A stretch of DNA of 24,413 bases from Candidatus Nitrosopumilus sp. (GCA_022758935.1 JAEMQG010000029.1:1-24413); one strand, 5' to 3'; shown: positions 1 to 7,999, counted from the stretch's first letter. The notes: a model not told the origin generated them from the sequence alone. Numbers and translations: made by a program.

Positions 1-2
1 AA

Positions 3-398
3 AAAGATAAAAAATTAGAACTGGATCTAGAGGATGAATCTGGATCAAGCACATTATCGGTTAAAATCCCAAAATCCATGATTCAATACAAAAACAAGAC
101 TGATCTAAATTCTCAAACCACACTTGCAAGTGATGATAAAACTATTATCGACTTACCTCACACAATTCAATTTATTCCTGAAGGTGACTATGATACAATT
201 ATACTAATATTCCCTGAAGATTATGCAAAAAGTGACCATTTGAGATTCATTATAGGGGAATCAAAAATAACAATAACAAAAACTATTCCGGAATTTGAGG
301 TATCTATTATTATTTTGACATTGTCCCTTGGCATTCTAATCCTATTCTCTAGACGTATCTTGAACTTGAACAGTTTGAATTTCAACAAAATTCGTTAA
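3..398 (+). CDS. C-terminal part of a secreted/surface protein with a PEFG-CTERM-like tail (5' end outside window)
   Basis: The reading frame is open from base 3, upstream of the first internal ATG at 78, so this is the 3' end of a longer gene that starts before the window. About 131 codons are visible. Most of the visible part is polar and beta-rich (DLPHTIQFIPEGDYDTIILIF). It ends in PEFE, then a hydrophobic stretch of about 17 residues, then an Arg-Arg-containing basic end. That tripartite arrangement matches the thaumarchaeal PEFG-CTERM type of C-terminal sorting signal, in which an archaeosortase is thought to process and anchor the protein at the surface; here the fourth motif residue is Glu, not Gly. 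The protein is therefore probably exported and anchored. The function of the exported domain cannot be told from this fragment. The next gene converges from the opposite strand 11 bases downstream. Confidence 0.75.
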   Translation, partial: KDKKLELDLEDESGSSTLSVKIPKSMIQYKNKTDLNSQTTLASDDKTIIDLPHTIQFIPEGDYDTIILIFPEDYAKSDHLRFIIGESKITITKTIPEFEVSIIILTLSLGILILFSRRILNLNSLNFNKIR

Positions 399-409
399 TC
401 TATAACTCG

Positions 410-1309
410 CTATTTTTTGATTGGCATTATCGAGATATTATCAAAGCTCACTGACGAGTCTTCACAATACAGACCAATTCTTCCTTTGTTAAATGATGAG
501 ATATCCTCAAAGTCCTGAATAATTTTTCCATTAACAAAAACAGTAATGTGATTTTTCATTACTATGATATCCAAATGATCCCATTTACCAATAAATGCAC
601 TTGGGAATTCAGTTGCTTCTAGAAACAATTGATCTGTGGGATTAACACCTCCATCATATTTTCCTGATTCAGCACCATTGGGTTTTAGCGTAAAATAGTA
701 AAAATGAGTGTTATCAACATATCTCCAAAATAGCCAGCCCACCTCCCAGCTATTTGGATTTGTTTCTCTTAGTTGTTTATCGTTCCTAACATCCAATGAA
801 AGTCTAAAATTTTCATATGTATCATTGGTAAGTACTAAAGCAGACCTTGTTTCATTTAAAACGAATCCTGATTCAACTACTAAAACGTGATTGTTACTAT
901 TTGCAATATCTTGTTTTATATCCAATGATCCTCCTCCATTCCATTTACCCAACCATTTTCCATTTGATGACAGCTCATCAACATTCAAGTGATAAGGTCC
1001 ACTGGAAAAGTTATCATACATCTTGTTTGGGTCATGAGTATGATAGTAAACCAATGTGTTATTATCAAACTTCAAATTTTCACCAAGATCTGACAATTCC
1101 CAATCACCAATCATATGGTTTGACGTATCATTTAGAGGAGGATTTACTTTCTCAATAATAGTTGGCGATGTTTTGTTTTCTTTATTCTGATTTAATATTG
1201 GACTGTTTTTTTGTATCGGGTAAAACATGACTCCAAAAATTGTTGCTAAAATTATTATTGCTCCAATTACGATTGCTAAAATTAAAACTGTCTTATTTTT
1301 ACTAGTCAA
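410..1309 (-). CDS. Membrane-anchored lectin-like (concanavalin A-like / DUF1080-like) protein
   Basis: 299 residues. A single N-terminal transmembrane helix lies at about residues 8-30, with few charges before it, so the rest is probably outside the cell. A polar Asn/Lys/Pro linker follows, then a domain of roughly 220 residues whose pattern (WLGKWNGGGSLDIKQ, GWLFWRYVDNTHFYYF, IIVMKNHITVFVNGKII, GRIGLYCEDSSVSFDNISI) is that of a jelly-roll glycan-binding or glycan-cleaving fold of the DUF1080/laminin-G kind. The last two motifs are the typical closing strands of that fold. No catalytic residue can be assigned. The start is TTG, directly after an in-frame TGA, with GGTGA a few bases upstream as a possible ribosome site. 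It lies 34 bases downstream of wecB on the same strand and probably belongs to that polysaccharide cluster, perhaps binding its product; that link is inference. Confidence 0.7.
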   Translation of the reverse strand: MTSKNKTVLILAIVIGAIIILATIFGVMFYPIQKNSPILNQNKENKTSPTIIEKVNPPLNDTSNHMIGDWELSDLGENLKFDNNTLVYYHTHDPNKMYDNFSSGPYHLNVDELSSNGKWLGKWNGGGSLDIKQDIANSNNHVLVVESGFVLNETRSALVLTNDTYENFRLSLDVRNDKQLRETNPNSWEVGWLFWRYVDNTHFYYFTLKPNGAESGKYDGGVNPTDQLFLEATEFPSAFIGKWDHLDIIVMKNHITVFVNGKIIQDFEDISSFNKGRIGLYCEDSSVSFDNISIMPIKK

Positions 1310-1343
1310 TCATTCACCATGCTCAAATATTATTATTAACATA

Positions 1344-2438
1344 TTATACTTGATGATGTATTTTTACACTAGGCTGCAGAATGATATTTTTTATTATGTT
1401 TACTGTCTTAAAAGTTACTGATTTTCCATAGGGGTGATCTCGAACTTGAATATTTAGCATTTCGTCGACCACACTGACAAAATCTTCACTGTTTTGCAGC
1501 AACGGATAAAGTCGATTAGCCCCCATCAATATTGATTCAGCTCGTTCCGTCGTATGTCTGAGAGTTATGCAAGGTTTCCCAAGTATTATTGCCTCTTCTT
1601 GAACCCCTCCGCTATCAGTCAGTACAAGTTTTGTTTTCTTTAGCAGAGATAGAAAATCAAGATATCCAACTGGATCTATAGTTATCACATTTTGCGGTAA
1701 TTCGATCTTGTTGACTTCAAGGTTTTTCTTTGTTCTAGGATGAATAGGAAAAATTACCTTACAATGTGAAATCTCCTTTAATCGAATAACAAGTATTTTT
1801 AGTGCGTTTATATCGTCAACATTTTCAGCTCTGTGCAAAGTCAGCAATATGAAATCTTCATCAAAATTATTCCTTGCTTTCAAATCTAGCCGAGCAAATT
1901 TTTGACAAACATCAACTATTAGATTTCCAGTGACAAAAACATTTTCTTTGATTCCTTCAAAGCGAAGATATTCACGAGAAAGAGTTGTAGGACAAAATAA
2001 ATAATCCGCGAGTCGGTCTATTTTTATTCTGTTTCGTTCTTCAGGCATTCTCATATCAAAACTTCTCAAGCCGGCTTCGATATGTATTAATTTTGTTTTA
2101 GTTTCTGTTGCAGCTAGAGCTCCTGCAAGAGAAGAGTTTGTATCGCCGTAGACGATCATCAATGACGGTTTTATTTTAGAGATCAGGTCAATTATTTTGT
2201 ATTTGATAATTTCAATGTCCGAAGTATTACAGCATAAATCTATATCAGAGCTAGAATCTAACTCATCAAAAAATATATCTTTCATATTTTCGGAATAATG
2301 CTGACCAGTGTAGGCATAAACATGTCTGTAATGATTTAATTGTTTAACCAACTCTGAGAGTTTTATTACTTCAGGTCTAGTTCCAGCTATTGTCAATATG
2401 TCACATTTTTCTAAAGATTTCAACAAATTAATCATCAT
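1344..2438 (-). CDS. wecB: UDP-N-acetylglucosamine 2-epimerase (non-hydrolysing)
   Basis: 364 residues, the usual length for this family. It interconverts UDP-GlcNAc and UDP-ManNAc in the cytoplasm, supplying N-acetylmannosamine-type sugars for surface glycans. The GT-B fold signatures are all present in order: AGTRPEVIK at 18-26, YGDTNSSLAG at 97-106, HIEAGLRS at 119-126, MPEERNR at 131-137, LHRAENVD at 201-208, PIHPRTKK at 231-238, and DSGGVQEEA at 275-283 with the nucleotide-binding Ser and Glu. The conserved His in LHRAEN and the acidic residues of PEE are intact, so it should be active. It starts at ATG and is followed closely by the lectin-like gene; the glycosyltransferase gene ends 40 bases upstream. 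The UDP-ManNAc dehydrogenase often found beside wecB is not in the window. Confidence 0.93.
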   Translation of the reverse strand: MMINLLKSLEKCDILTIAGTRPEVIKLSELVKQLNHYRHVYAYTGQHYSENMKDIFFDELDSSSDIDLCCNTSDIEIIKYKIIDLISKIKPSLMIVYGDTNSSLAGALAATETKTKLIHIEAGLRSFDMRMPEERNRIKIDRLADYLFCPTTLSREYLRFEGIKENVFVTGNLIVDVCQKFARLDLKARNNFDEDFILLTLHRAENVDDINALKILVIRLKEISHCKVIFPIHPRTKKNLEVNKIELPQNVITIDPVGYLDFLSLLKKTKLVLTDSGGVQEEAIILGKPCITLRHTTERAESILMGANRLYPLLQNSEDFVSVVDEMLNIQVRDHPYGKSVTFKTVNIIKNIILQPSVKIHHQV

Positions 2439-2478
2439 TTTATTTTGAAAATCATTCCATGAACGATAAAAAATTTCA

Positions 2479-3909
2479 TCAAGTATATGATCCCTCGCTG
2501 TATGTCTTTTTTGATTGCTGTTGTTGGATTAATAGTTGAACATCTTTTTCCCTCATGAATCCATGCGTCGTCTTAGTCGCTGACCACGATTTGACAAAAA
2601 ATGATTTCAGCAAACACACATACCAGTAATGAGAAAATGCTGAAAGTAAAAAGATATGTGCCGCATACTTTATTTTCTTTAGGCCAAATTCTTTTAGGAT
2701 TATAACAAACTGTAAAGAATAACTTGCCGATGTTACTCCAAACCAAAGCTGGATTGGAACAAAAGTGAATTTGAATGGAAATGTTTCAAAAAGAACATAA
2801 TGTAAAATTGCAAATGAAGTGACTATGATGGAAAAAAATCCACTTAGCAGAAAAACTGGGGATAACCAATAAATTATTCCTATCAAATCAGTGCGTTCAG
2901 GGATTTTCTGTTTGATGAGATCAAAATGTCCTCTCACCCATCTTGCTCTCTGCCTAAACATAAGTGATAATTCTCCAGGTTTTTCATCATACACCTCAGA
3001 TAATGCCGCAAATGCTATTCTGTACTTGTGTCGGTATAACCTAAAAGAGAGCTCAAAATCTTCAATGAGTGCATTTGCAAAACCTCCTACTTCTTCAAGA
3101 ATATCCTTTCGTAGAATAAGCCCTGTTCCACCAAGCGGGGTCCTTTTGTCAAAAAGATGTCGTATTGCCATGAATGGTGTAGAAAACATATCTCCTTCAA
3201 GCGAAAGCATTCTTGTTTGCATATTGTAGTCACGATTACTCGAAGATATTTTTCCCTGAACTGCAGCAATTCCTTCATCAAATAGAGGCATTGCATTTGC
3301 TATAAAATTGGGACTTAGAATTCCATCTGAATCTAAAATAAGAAGGTAGTTTCCTTTTGAAAATTTCATACCGTGATTTAATGCAATTCCTTTGCCTGAT
3401 TCTTTGGTGTACAGTTCTATTGGCCTTACTCTTTTGTCGTCGGATTGAGCTTCTTGATAGGTGTTATCATTACAATTATGGCATAGCACAATGACTTCGA
3501 TATTTCTGTATGTCTGATCTAAACACGCATCTATCGTTCTTTTTATGACTGATGCTTCATTTTTTGCAGGAATGAGGATACTCACTAGAGGAAAACTGAC
3601 ATATCGCTTATCTCTTATTATTTGTGCTTGCTCTCGTTCAATTTTTTTGCCAACAACTAGATAGACACTCTGAATTATGAACCAAAGCAGAGTACTAACT
3701 AGAGAAAGACTTACCGAGAACCATGTTAAGAATGATAAATCTATATCAGAATTCATTTCAAGTGGTACCCCAAGAATCCATGGCATTATAGTGTAATACA
3801 TCATGATAAACCACAGTGATGAAATTATCAAAAATATTGAAATCAATATTTTATTTTCCTGTTTTTGACATCTTTCTCTCAAATTTCTTTTATTTAAAAA
3901 TTTATACAA
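2479..3909 (-). CDS. Membrane-embedded family 2 glycosyltransferase (processive type)
   Basis: 476 residues. Two transmembrane helices come first (about 22-50 and 62-88), then a cytoplasmic GT-A domain, then three or four helices (about 335-450). The catalytic domain has VSILIPAKNEASVIKRT (109-125), the nucleotide-binding DSD at 193-195, an acidic EDFELSFRL block starting at 283 with the probable catalytic base, and QRARW at 320-324, the QxxRW motif of cellulose, hyaluronan and poly-GlcNAc synthases. The layout is that of an enzyme that polymerises and exports a polysaccharide through its own membrane channel. The polymer is unknown; the adjoining UDP-GlcNAc epimerase suggests N-acetylhexosamine units (inference). 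The start is TTG; an in-frame TGA two codons upstream excludes a longer protein, and a TATA-like TTTTAAAC about 25 bases upstream fits a leaderless message. It is first in the cluster. Confidence 0.85.
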   Translation of the reverse strand: MYKFLNKRNLRERCQKQENKILISIFLIISSLWFIMMYYTIMPWILGVPLEMNSDIDLSFLTWFSVSLSLVSTLLWFIIQSVYLVVGKKIEREQAQIIRDKRYVSFPLVSILIPAKNEASVIKRTIDACLDQTYRNIEVIVLCHNCNDNTYQEAQSDDKRVRPIELYTKESGKGIALNHGMKFSKGNYLLILDSDGILSPNFIANAMPLFDEGIAAVQGKISSSNRDYNMQTRMLSLEGDMFSTPFMAIRHLFDKRTPLGGTGLILRKDILEEVGGFANALIEDFELSFRLYRHKYRIAFAALSEVYDEKPGELSLMFRQRARWVRGHFDLIKQKIPERTDLIGIIYWLSPVFLLSGFFSIIVTSFAILHYVLFETFPFKFTFVPIQLWFGVTSASYSLQFVIILKEFGLKKIKYAAHIFLLSAFSHYWYVCLLKSFFVKSWSATKTTHGFMREKDVQLLIQQQQSKKTYSEGSYT

Positions 3910-3928
3910 CGGTATTCATAATTATTTG

Positions 3929-3936
3929 TTTAAAAT
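3929..3936 (-). promoter_or_regulatory. TATA box candidate for the glycosyltransferase operon
   Basis: On the minus strand the sequence reads TTTTAAAC, centred about 25 bases upstream of the TTG start at 3909. That spacing matches an archaeal TATA box with transcription starting at or next to the start codon. The area is so A+T rich that other matches exist nearby. Confidence 0.35.
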
Positions 3937-4108
3937 TTTTAAAAAGATATGTCCATTTCAATTATTACGCGATCAATTATTTTTAAGTCAAGTGAATCAA
4001 ATATCTTATTTTTAGAATTACAATGTGTTCAAAAATAATCTTTTTGATTTGTATAATTTGGACAGACTATTATTTTTATTTTCAGAAGATTATCTATAAT
4101 GGTAGTAC

Positions 4109-4276
4109 ATGGTGATTATTGATGAATCTAAAGATAAGTTGGGATATACTGAATTAAAGCAAAAAGATGTTGATGAATATACGGCATCTGAGATTTATGT
4201 GAAACAAGTTCTTGAAAGAATACGAAAAGCAGAAAATAAAATATTATCACCTTATATTGTTTTGGATCTAAAGTGA
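4109..4276 (+). pseudogene. Short ORF resembling the N-terminus of GatA/amidase (remnant or small stand-alone protein)
   Basis: A 55-codon ORF starting ATG GTG ATT, too short for usual gene callers. Its middle, YTASEIYVKQVLERIRKAEN followed by KILSPYIVLD, matches the pattern at the N-terminus of GatA-type amidases (xSAxEYVxxxLERIxKxxxKIxAFIxxD), the subunit A of the Asp-tRNA(Asn)/Glu-tRNA(Gln) amidotransferase. A full GatA has about 470-480 residues; here translation stops right after the helical N-terminal segment, before any of the Ser-Ser-Lys catalytic core. An in-frame TAG lies two codons before the ATG. It may be a decayed partial duplication of gatA, or a small protein that kept only the helical segment. 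The resemblance was judged by eye over about 40 residues. Confidence 0.4.
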
Positions 4277-4721
4277 CTACTGTAAATGTTCTAATAAACA
4301 TCACTACTAAATTATTCTATCAAGAATTATTTTTCATTCTGTAATTTAATATTATGCAGTGTAGTGGATGAATGAATTTTTGAATCTCTTGGATTTTATT
4401 TTTATTAGTAAATTATTACTATTGGTATTAATTTTGCTACAATATACTTTTGGAAAATTAACATGTATTATTCCAAAATCATAATCATCAAGTGATGTTG
4501 TTAGATTTTTTATTTGATTAGCATAGAGATCATGTATATTAAATTAAAAATATTCCCGAAAAAAAATCTAATTCTCTAAATCTTTAGTTTTTAGAAAAAT
4601 AAATAAAATAAATGAAATTTGTGGCCTAATCATGTTTCAGGCATATGGTTACCAAGGTTTATCCACCACCATTCACCGAGGCAGTGTCAGGCTCGTCACT
4701 GTATCATAGGAGAGAATGTGG

Positions 4722-5018
4722 TCAGTGTTGCACGCTACATAAAAAAACATCGTCTTGTTCGGAGTTGGCCTTTGATATGCTCTCATTATTTGTGGTCGTG
4801 AGAACAGGATTACCATTAACAGGATTGAACGTAAAATAGCAATGGATTCCAGCTATTCCATGGCCAGTGTTATCGTCTCTTACCTGCACTGTCGCAACGC
4901 GATATTTGGATGGTGAAGCTAATGATGTAGTCACGAGGCTTACGAAAAGAGTTACTGCAACTAACACTATTCCAAGTGCTAAGATTTGTTTTTTATCGTT
5001 TAAAATCTGCATTAACAT
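4722..5018 (-). CDS. Small secreted protein of unknown function, possibly frameshifted near its C-terminus
   Basis: 98 residues as read. An N-terminal hydrophobic signal or anchor segment lies at about residues 12-35 (ALGIVLVAVTLFVSLVTTSL, then ASP), then a small domain beginning YRVATVQVRDDNTGHGIAGI and containing CYFTFNPVNGNPVLTT. The latter recalls Ig-like or carboxypeptidase-regulatory beta folds in which a loop supplies variable ends (weak inference). The frame closes with LCSVQH after a run of seven T (plus-strand A run 4741-4747). Dropping one T would continue the protein as FYVACNTDHILSYDTVTSLT and two to three more residues, ending at 4673, which reads as a more natural beta-strand end. 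The start is ATG at 5018, with a second ATG at 5012 also possible given the TATA box position. No neighbour explains its role. Confidence 0.55.
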   Translation of the reverse strand: MLMQILNDKKQILALGIVLVAVTLFVSLVTTSLASPSKYRVATVQVRDDNTGHGIAGIHCYFTFNPVNGNPVLTTTNNESISKANSEQDDVFLCSVQH

Positions 5019-5030
5019 ATCTTATTTTTG

Positions 5031-5038
5031 TATATAAG
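5031..5038 (-). promoter_or_regulatory. TATA box candidate for the small secreted protein
   Basis: Minus-strand CTTATATA lies 13 bases upstream of the first ATG (5018) and about 20 upstream of the second (5012). With normal archaeal spacing of about 25 bases transcription would begin close to 5009, which favours the second ATG or a start just inside it. Confidence 0.4.
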
Positions 5039-5113
5039 ACCTTTGATACTAAATGAATATTCTGTGAAAATTGTGACACCACAAAAAATGATCTGATCAA
5101 GAGATCTTTTACT

Positions 5114-5317
5114 TTGAAATGTTATCCATCATGCCTTTCTTATGAGCATGTAGGTGAACTAATCATTCACAAAATAAACAGTATTACCGTCTTTGCAGTT
5201 ACAACTCTAATGATCATTTATCTGGATGTTAGAAAGATCAACGCTATATCTGGATGTGGGTTTGTTCTAGTTATTGGCACTATTTTGTCTTTGTTAGATC
5301 TCAACAAAAGAAATTAA
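5114..5317 (+). CDS. Hypothetical small membrane protein (doubtful)
   Basis: 67 codons from a TTG. Two hydrophobic segments can be seen, at about residues 24-40 (ITVFAVTTLMIIYLDV) and 48-61 (CGFVLVIGTILSLLDL), with basic residues between and after them, so it could be a two-helix membrane hairpin. I recognise no family. There is no clear ribosome site or TATA box at a fixed distance, and a shorter version could begin at an internal ATG (5210). It lies between the divergent secreted protein and purB. It may not be expressed at all. Confidence 0.3.
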   Translation: MKCYPSCLSYEHVGELIIHKINSITVFAVTTLMIIYLDVRKINAISGCGFVLVIGTILSLLDLNKRN

Positions 5318-5478
5318 ATCAGATTTTTAAAAGAAATGGATGGATTTTCTAAAGAACTAACTAATGTAACAACTAATCTATTTATGTAATTAATCATGTT
5401 TTAAGATATACCTAAGAAAAATTGCCTAATTTCATCACGATGAGTAGATTTATTTTCAATGTTTTTAGATAATAATCA

Positions 5479-6840
5479 TTGGCAATTCTACCAATAGATA
5501 GTGGGCGTTATGGGACTAAAGAAATGATGAACATATTTAGCGAGCAAATGAAAGTAAATTATCAATTAGAAATTGAAGGAATGGCGGCCATATCACAAAG
5601 TGAAATTGGAATAATTCCAAAAACGGCTGGCAACATAATTTTCAAAGCTGCGACATCTGGAAAAATTACTGTAAAAAGGATTAAAGAATTAGAAGCAAAA
5701 AGTGATCATGACACAGCTGCATTAGTTGAATCATTAAGTGAAAAATGTGCAAAAGATACAAGACCATGGATTCATTATGGATTAACAAGCAATGATTTGG
5801 TAGATACGAGTAATTCTATGCAAATGAGAGATGCATTACAAATTATTGAACCTAAAGTAGCAAAATTAGCATCACTATTAGCAAAAAGGGCAATCAAACA
5901 TGGTAAAATCCCAGCAGTGGGAAGAACTCATGGTCAACATGCAAGCATTATTTCATTTGGATTGAAATTTGCAAATTGGGCTGCAGAGATGGCAAAGCAT
6001 GTAGAAAGAATTGAAGAGATTAAAAAAAGAGTATTAATTTGCAAAACGCTCGGAGTTGTTGGTACAGGATCACTTATGGGTGCGAAGTCCCTTGAAGTTC
6101 AAAAGCGAGTTGCAAAACGCTTGAATCTTTTCTCAATAGATGTAGCTACTCAGATAATTCCTAGAGAGAGATATGCAGAATACGTATTTGAATTAGCTTT
6201 GATTGGTGCAACTTTGGAAAAAATAGCTGTAGAAATTAGAAATTTACAAAGAACCGAAATAGGTGAAGTCGCAGAGCAATTCAAGAAGGGTCAAATGGGA
6301 AGTAGTGCTGTCCCAGTAAAGAGAAATCCCATAAAGAGTGAAAGAGTTTCATCATTATCCAAAATATTACGTAGTCAAATAGGCATAACTTTTGAGAACA
6401 TACCGTTATGGCATGAGAGAGATCTTTCAAATTCAGCAAATGAAAGATTCGTACTTCCTACAGCATCAATTCTAGCTGATGAAATGCTAGAAACCATGAT
6501 TAAAATAATTTCAAATTTAATAGTAAATGAGAGAAAAATTATAGAGAATTTGTATATTACTAAAGGACAGATATTTGCTGAATTTGTTTTAGAGGCATTA
6601 ATCAAAAAAGGAGTTCCCAGATTTGTTGCATACCGAGATGTGCAAAGAGTTGCATTTGAAGCACAAGATAAAGGAATTCAATTCAGCGATGCAGTCAAAA
6701 ACGATAAAGTATTTTCTTCAAAACTTACAGAAAAAGAAATTGATTCAATATTTTCTCCAGAAAAACATCTCGGTGCATCTCCACAAATTATAAGTAATGT
6801 TAACAGTTTAGTTCAAAAAACGGTTAAAAAATTCATTTAA
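5479..6840 (+). CDS. purB: Adenylosuccinate lyase
   Basis: 453 residues, normal length. It cleaves SAICAR and adenylosuccinate, releasing fumarate, in purine and AMP synthesis. Family marks are clear: MAILPIDSGRYG at the N-terminus, SDHDTAA around residue 77, TSND at 103-106, GRTHGQHA with the general-acid His at 148-155, and the fumarase/aspartase-superfamily signature GSSAVPVKRNP at 274-284 with the mobile catalytic Ser. Ala replaces the usual Met in SSxMPxKxN; this is tolerated in archaeal members to my knowledge. The start is TTG at 5479 and a TATA-like TTTATTTT at 5449-5456 lies at leaderless distance. The gene ends 8 bases inside the convergent asparagine-synthetase-like gene, so the two stop regions overlap. 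Confidence 0.95.
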   Translation: MAILPIDSGRYGTKEMMNIFSEQMKVNYQLEIEGMAAISQSEIGIIPKTAGNIIFKAATSGKITVKRIKELEAKSDHDTAALVESLSEKCAKDTRPWIHYGLTSNDLVDTSNSMQMRDALQIIEPKVAKLASLLAKRAIKHGKIPAVGRTHGQHASIISFGLKFANWAAEMAKHVERIEEIKKRVLICKTLGVVGTGSLMGAKSLEVQKRVAKRLNLFSIDVATQIIPRERYAEYVFELALIGATLEKIAVEIRNLQRTEIGEVAEQFKKGQMGSSAVPVKRNPIKSERVSSLSKILRSQIGITFENIPLWHERDLSNSANERFVLPTASILADEMLETMIKIISNLIVNERKIIENLYITKGQIFAEFVLEALIKKGVPRFVAYRDVQRVAFEAQDKGIQFSDAVKNDKVFSSKLTEKEIDSIFSPEKHLGASPQIISNVNSLVQKTVKKFI

Positions 6841-7588
6841 ACTTTAACAATTCCCGATGTATTTTAGAACCATATTGTAGTGCTTTTTTTCGTTTTGTGT
6901 ATGAAATTTCTGGAACTCCAACATCTCGGGCTAATTTTCGTATAATGTGTTTTCTTAGCAGATCTTGAGAATCATGAATCTTTTCAGATATTGGAATAGT
7001 TTTAGCAAACTCTATAAAATTAGGAGACAATAAGGGCTGAGTAATTCTAACGTTAAATTCAGATGCAATTTGATTTACTGCTTTCATCATTTTTATTTCA
7101 TTATCTAATTTGGAGTTCATAACTCGTAGAACCTCAAATTCTCCATTAGATATTGCCTCTCTATATGCATTGTATCCACAAAATAATTCATCAATTCCAT
7201 TTGCAGTTACAACAACATCTATTCCCAGGTTTTTTGCAAGTTTTGAGACATAATAAAATGCAATACAATTTTCATTCCAAGAAAGATTGTCTATATTTAT
7301 TATTTGTTTAATTTTAGTAGATATAATTTGAAAAGTGCTAGAGTCAATTTCTAAGATATGATGGGAGAATTTTAGTTGTTGATTAACATCCTTTGCAAAT
7401 AAAATATCGTGTGATTCTGGAAAACCAATTGTCAACAAAGTGATTTCATAACCTATGTCTGAACATATTTTAGAAATTAGCGTGCTATCTACTCCTCCAG
7501 AAAATGCAACACCAATTTTCTTTTCAGGTATATTTTCTTTAATACAAGTTTTAATTTTCTCCAAAAGCTCTTTTTCCATTTTATTCAT
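6833..7588 (-). CDS. Stand-alone asparagine-synthetase-like (PP-loop) ATP-dependent enzyme
   Basis: 251 residues from ATG 7588; a TTG one codon upstream (7591) is a less likely start. It has the PP-loop SGGVDS near residues 30-35 (ATP pyrophosphatase) and TANGIDELFCGYNAYRE, the counterpart of the GxDELFxGY block that closes the AsnB synthetase active site. The N-terminal glutaminase domain that full AsnB (about 500-600 residues) uses to make ammonia is absent. The protein could use free ammonia or a partner glutaminase, and might make asparagine or adenylate another carboxylate. In an ammonia-rich cell direct use of ammonia is plausible (inference). It converges on purB with an 8-base overlap and is divergent from the pterin dehydratase gene. 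Confidence 0.8.
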   Translation of the reverse strand: MNKMEKELLEKIKTCIKENIPEKKIGVAFSGGVDSTLISKICSDIGYEITLLTIGFPESHDILFAKDVNQQLKFSHHILEIDSSTFQIISTKIKQIINIDNLSWNENCIAFYYVSKLAKNLGIDVVVTANGIDELFCGYNAYREAISNGEFEVLRVMNSKLDNEIKMMKAVNQIASEFNVRITQPLLSPNFIEFAKTIPISEKIHDSQDLLRKHIIRKLARDVGVPEISYTKRKKALQYGSKIHRELLKFK

Positions 7589-7648
7589 CAATTATCTTAC
7601 AATTGCTAATACAAAACATCTATGATTAATTCTATTCTTTAACTATTA

Positions 7649-7951
7649 ATGTGGTATTTGAAATATAAAATTACGATAAGATTATCATCAGAGTCAATAA
7701 AGGAAGAATTGAAAAATATGGCGGGATGGACTGTGGTAAATAATAAACTACACAAAGAATTTGAATTTAATGATTTTAATCAAGCATTTGGGTTTATGAC
7801 AAGAGCTGCAATGCATATAGAGAAGATAAATCATCATCCAGAATGGTTTAATGTCTACAACAAGATCACGGTGGATTTGACAACTCATGATGCAGGAGGA
7901 GTCACTCAAAACGATATCAACTTGGCAAAAATTCTAAATTCACTGGAATAG
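7649..7951 (+). CDS. Pterin-4a-carbinolamine dehydratase
   Basis: 100 residues, the family length. The enzyme dehydrates 4a-hydroxytetrahydropterin so that the pterin cofactor can be reduced again. The active-site pattern is present: [18 protein letters not shown] with the paired His residues and following Pro-Glu-Trp, then [15 protein letters not shown] with the conserved His-Asp. The N-terminal helix ([12 protein letters not shown]) matches the usual LTxEEIxxxLxxLxGW opening, so the ATG at 7649 adds only about ten residues ahead of it. No aromatic amino acid hydroxylase is in the window; in archaea these proteins have also been linked to molybdopterin and other pterin metabolism. The next gene downstream encodes a pterin-synthase-like domain, which supports a shared pterin theme. 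Confidence 0.88.
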   Translation: MWYLKYKITIRLSSESIKEELKNMAGWTVVNNKLHKEFEFNDFNQAFGFMTRAAMHIEKINHHPEWFNVYNKITVDLTTHDAGGVTQNDINLAKILNSLE

Positions 7952-7999
7952 TTTGAAATTGTCAAGTAATGTAATTTTTAAATTTTGCACAATACAGAA

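Larger units (their letters stand above)
3910..4618. other. AT-rich intergenic stretch with few genes
   Basis: About 700 bases with very high A+T. The only ORF I find persuasive is the 55-codon GatA-like one at 4109-4276. A 38-codon hydrophobic ORF on the plus strand at 4368-4484 (starts MNEFLNLLDFIF, one possible membrane helix) has no convincing ribosome site and could be chance. I see no tRNA, inverted repeat pair or array. The 5' edge carries the promoter of the minus-strand glycosyltransferase. Confidence 0.5.

Noticed and set aside
847..1158. A 103-codon plus-strand ORF inside the lectin-like gene
   Set aside because: It is antisense to a gene with clear domain pattern, and its translation shows no coherent fold or start signal.
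4368..4484. 38-codon hydrophobic plus-strand ORF
   Set aside because: Low-complexity Leu/Ile sequence in a very A+T-rich stretch, with no promoter or ribosome site; cannot be told from chance.
4645..4839. Cys-rich 64-codon plus-strand ORF
   Set aside because: It overlaps the signal-peptide protein on the other strand and most likely is its shadow; no ribosome site.
6833..6840. Overlap of purB and the asparagine-synthetase-like gene as a sign of error
   Set aside because: Convergent overlaps of a few bases at stop codons are common in compact archaeal genomes and both C-termini look natural.
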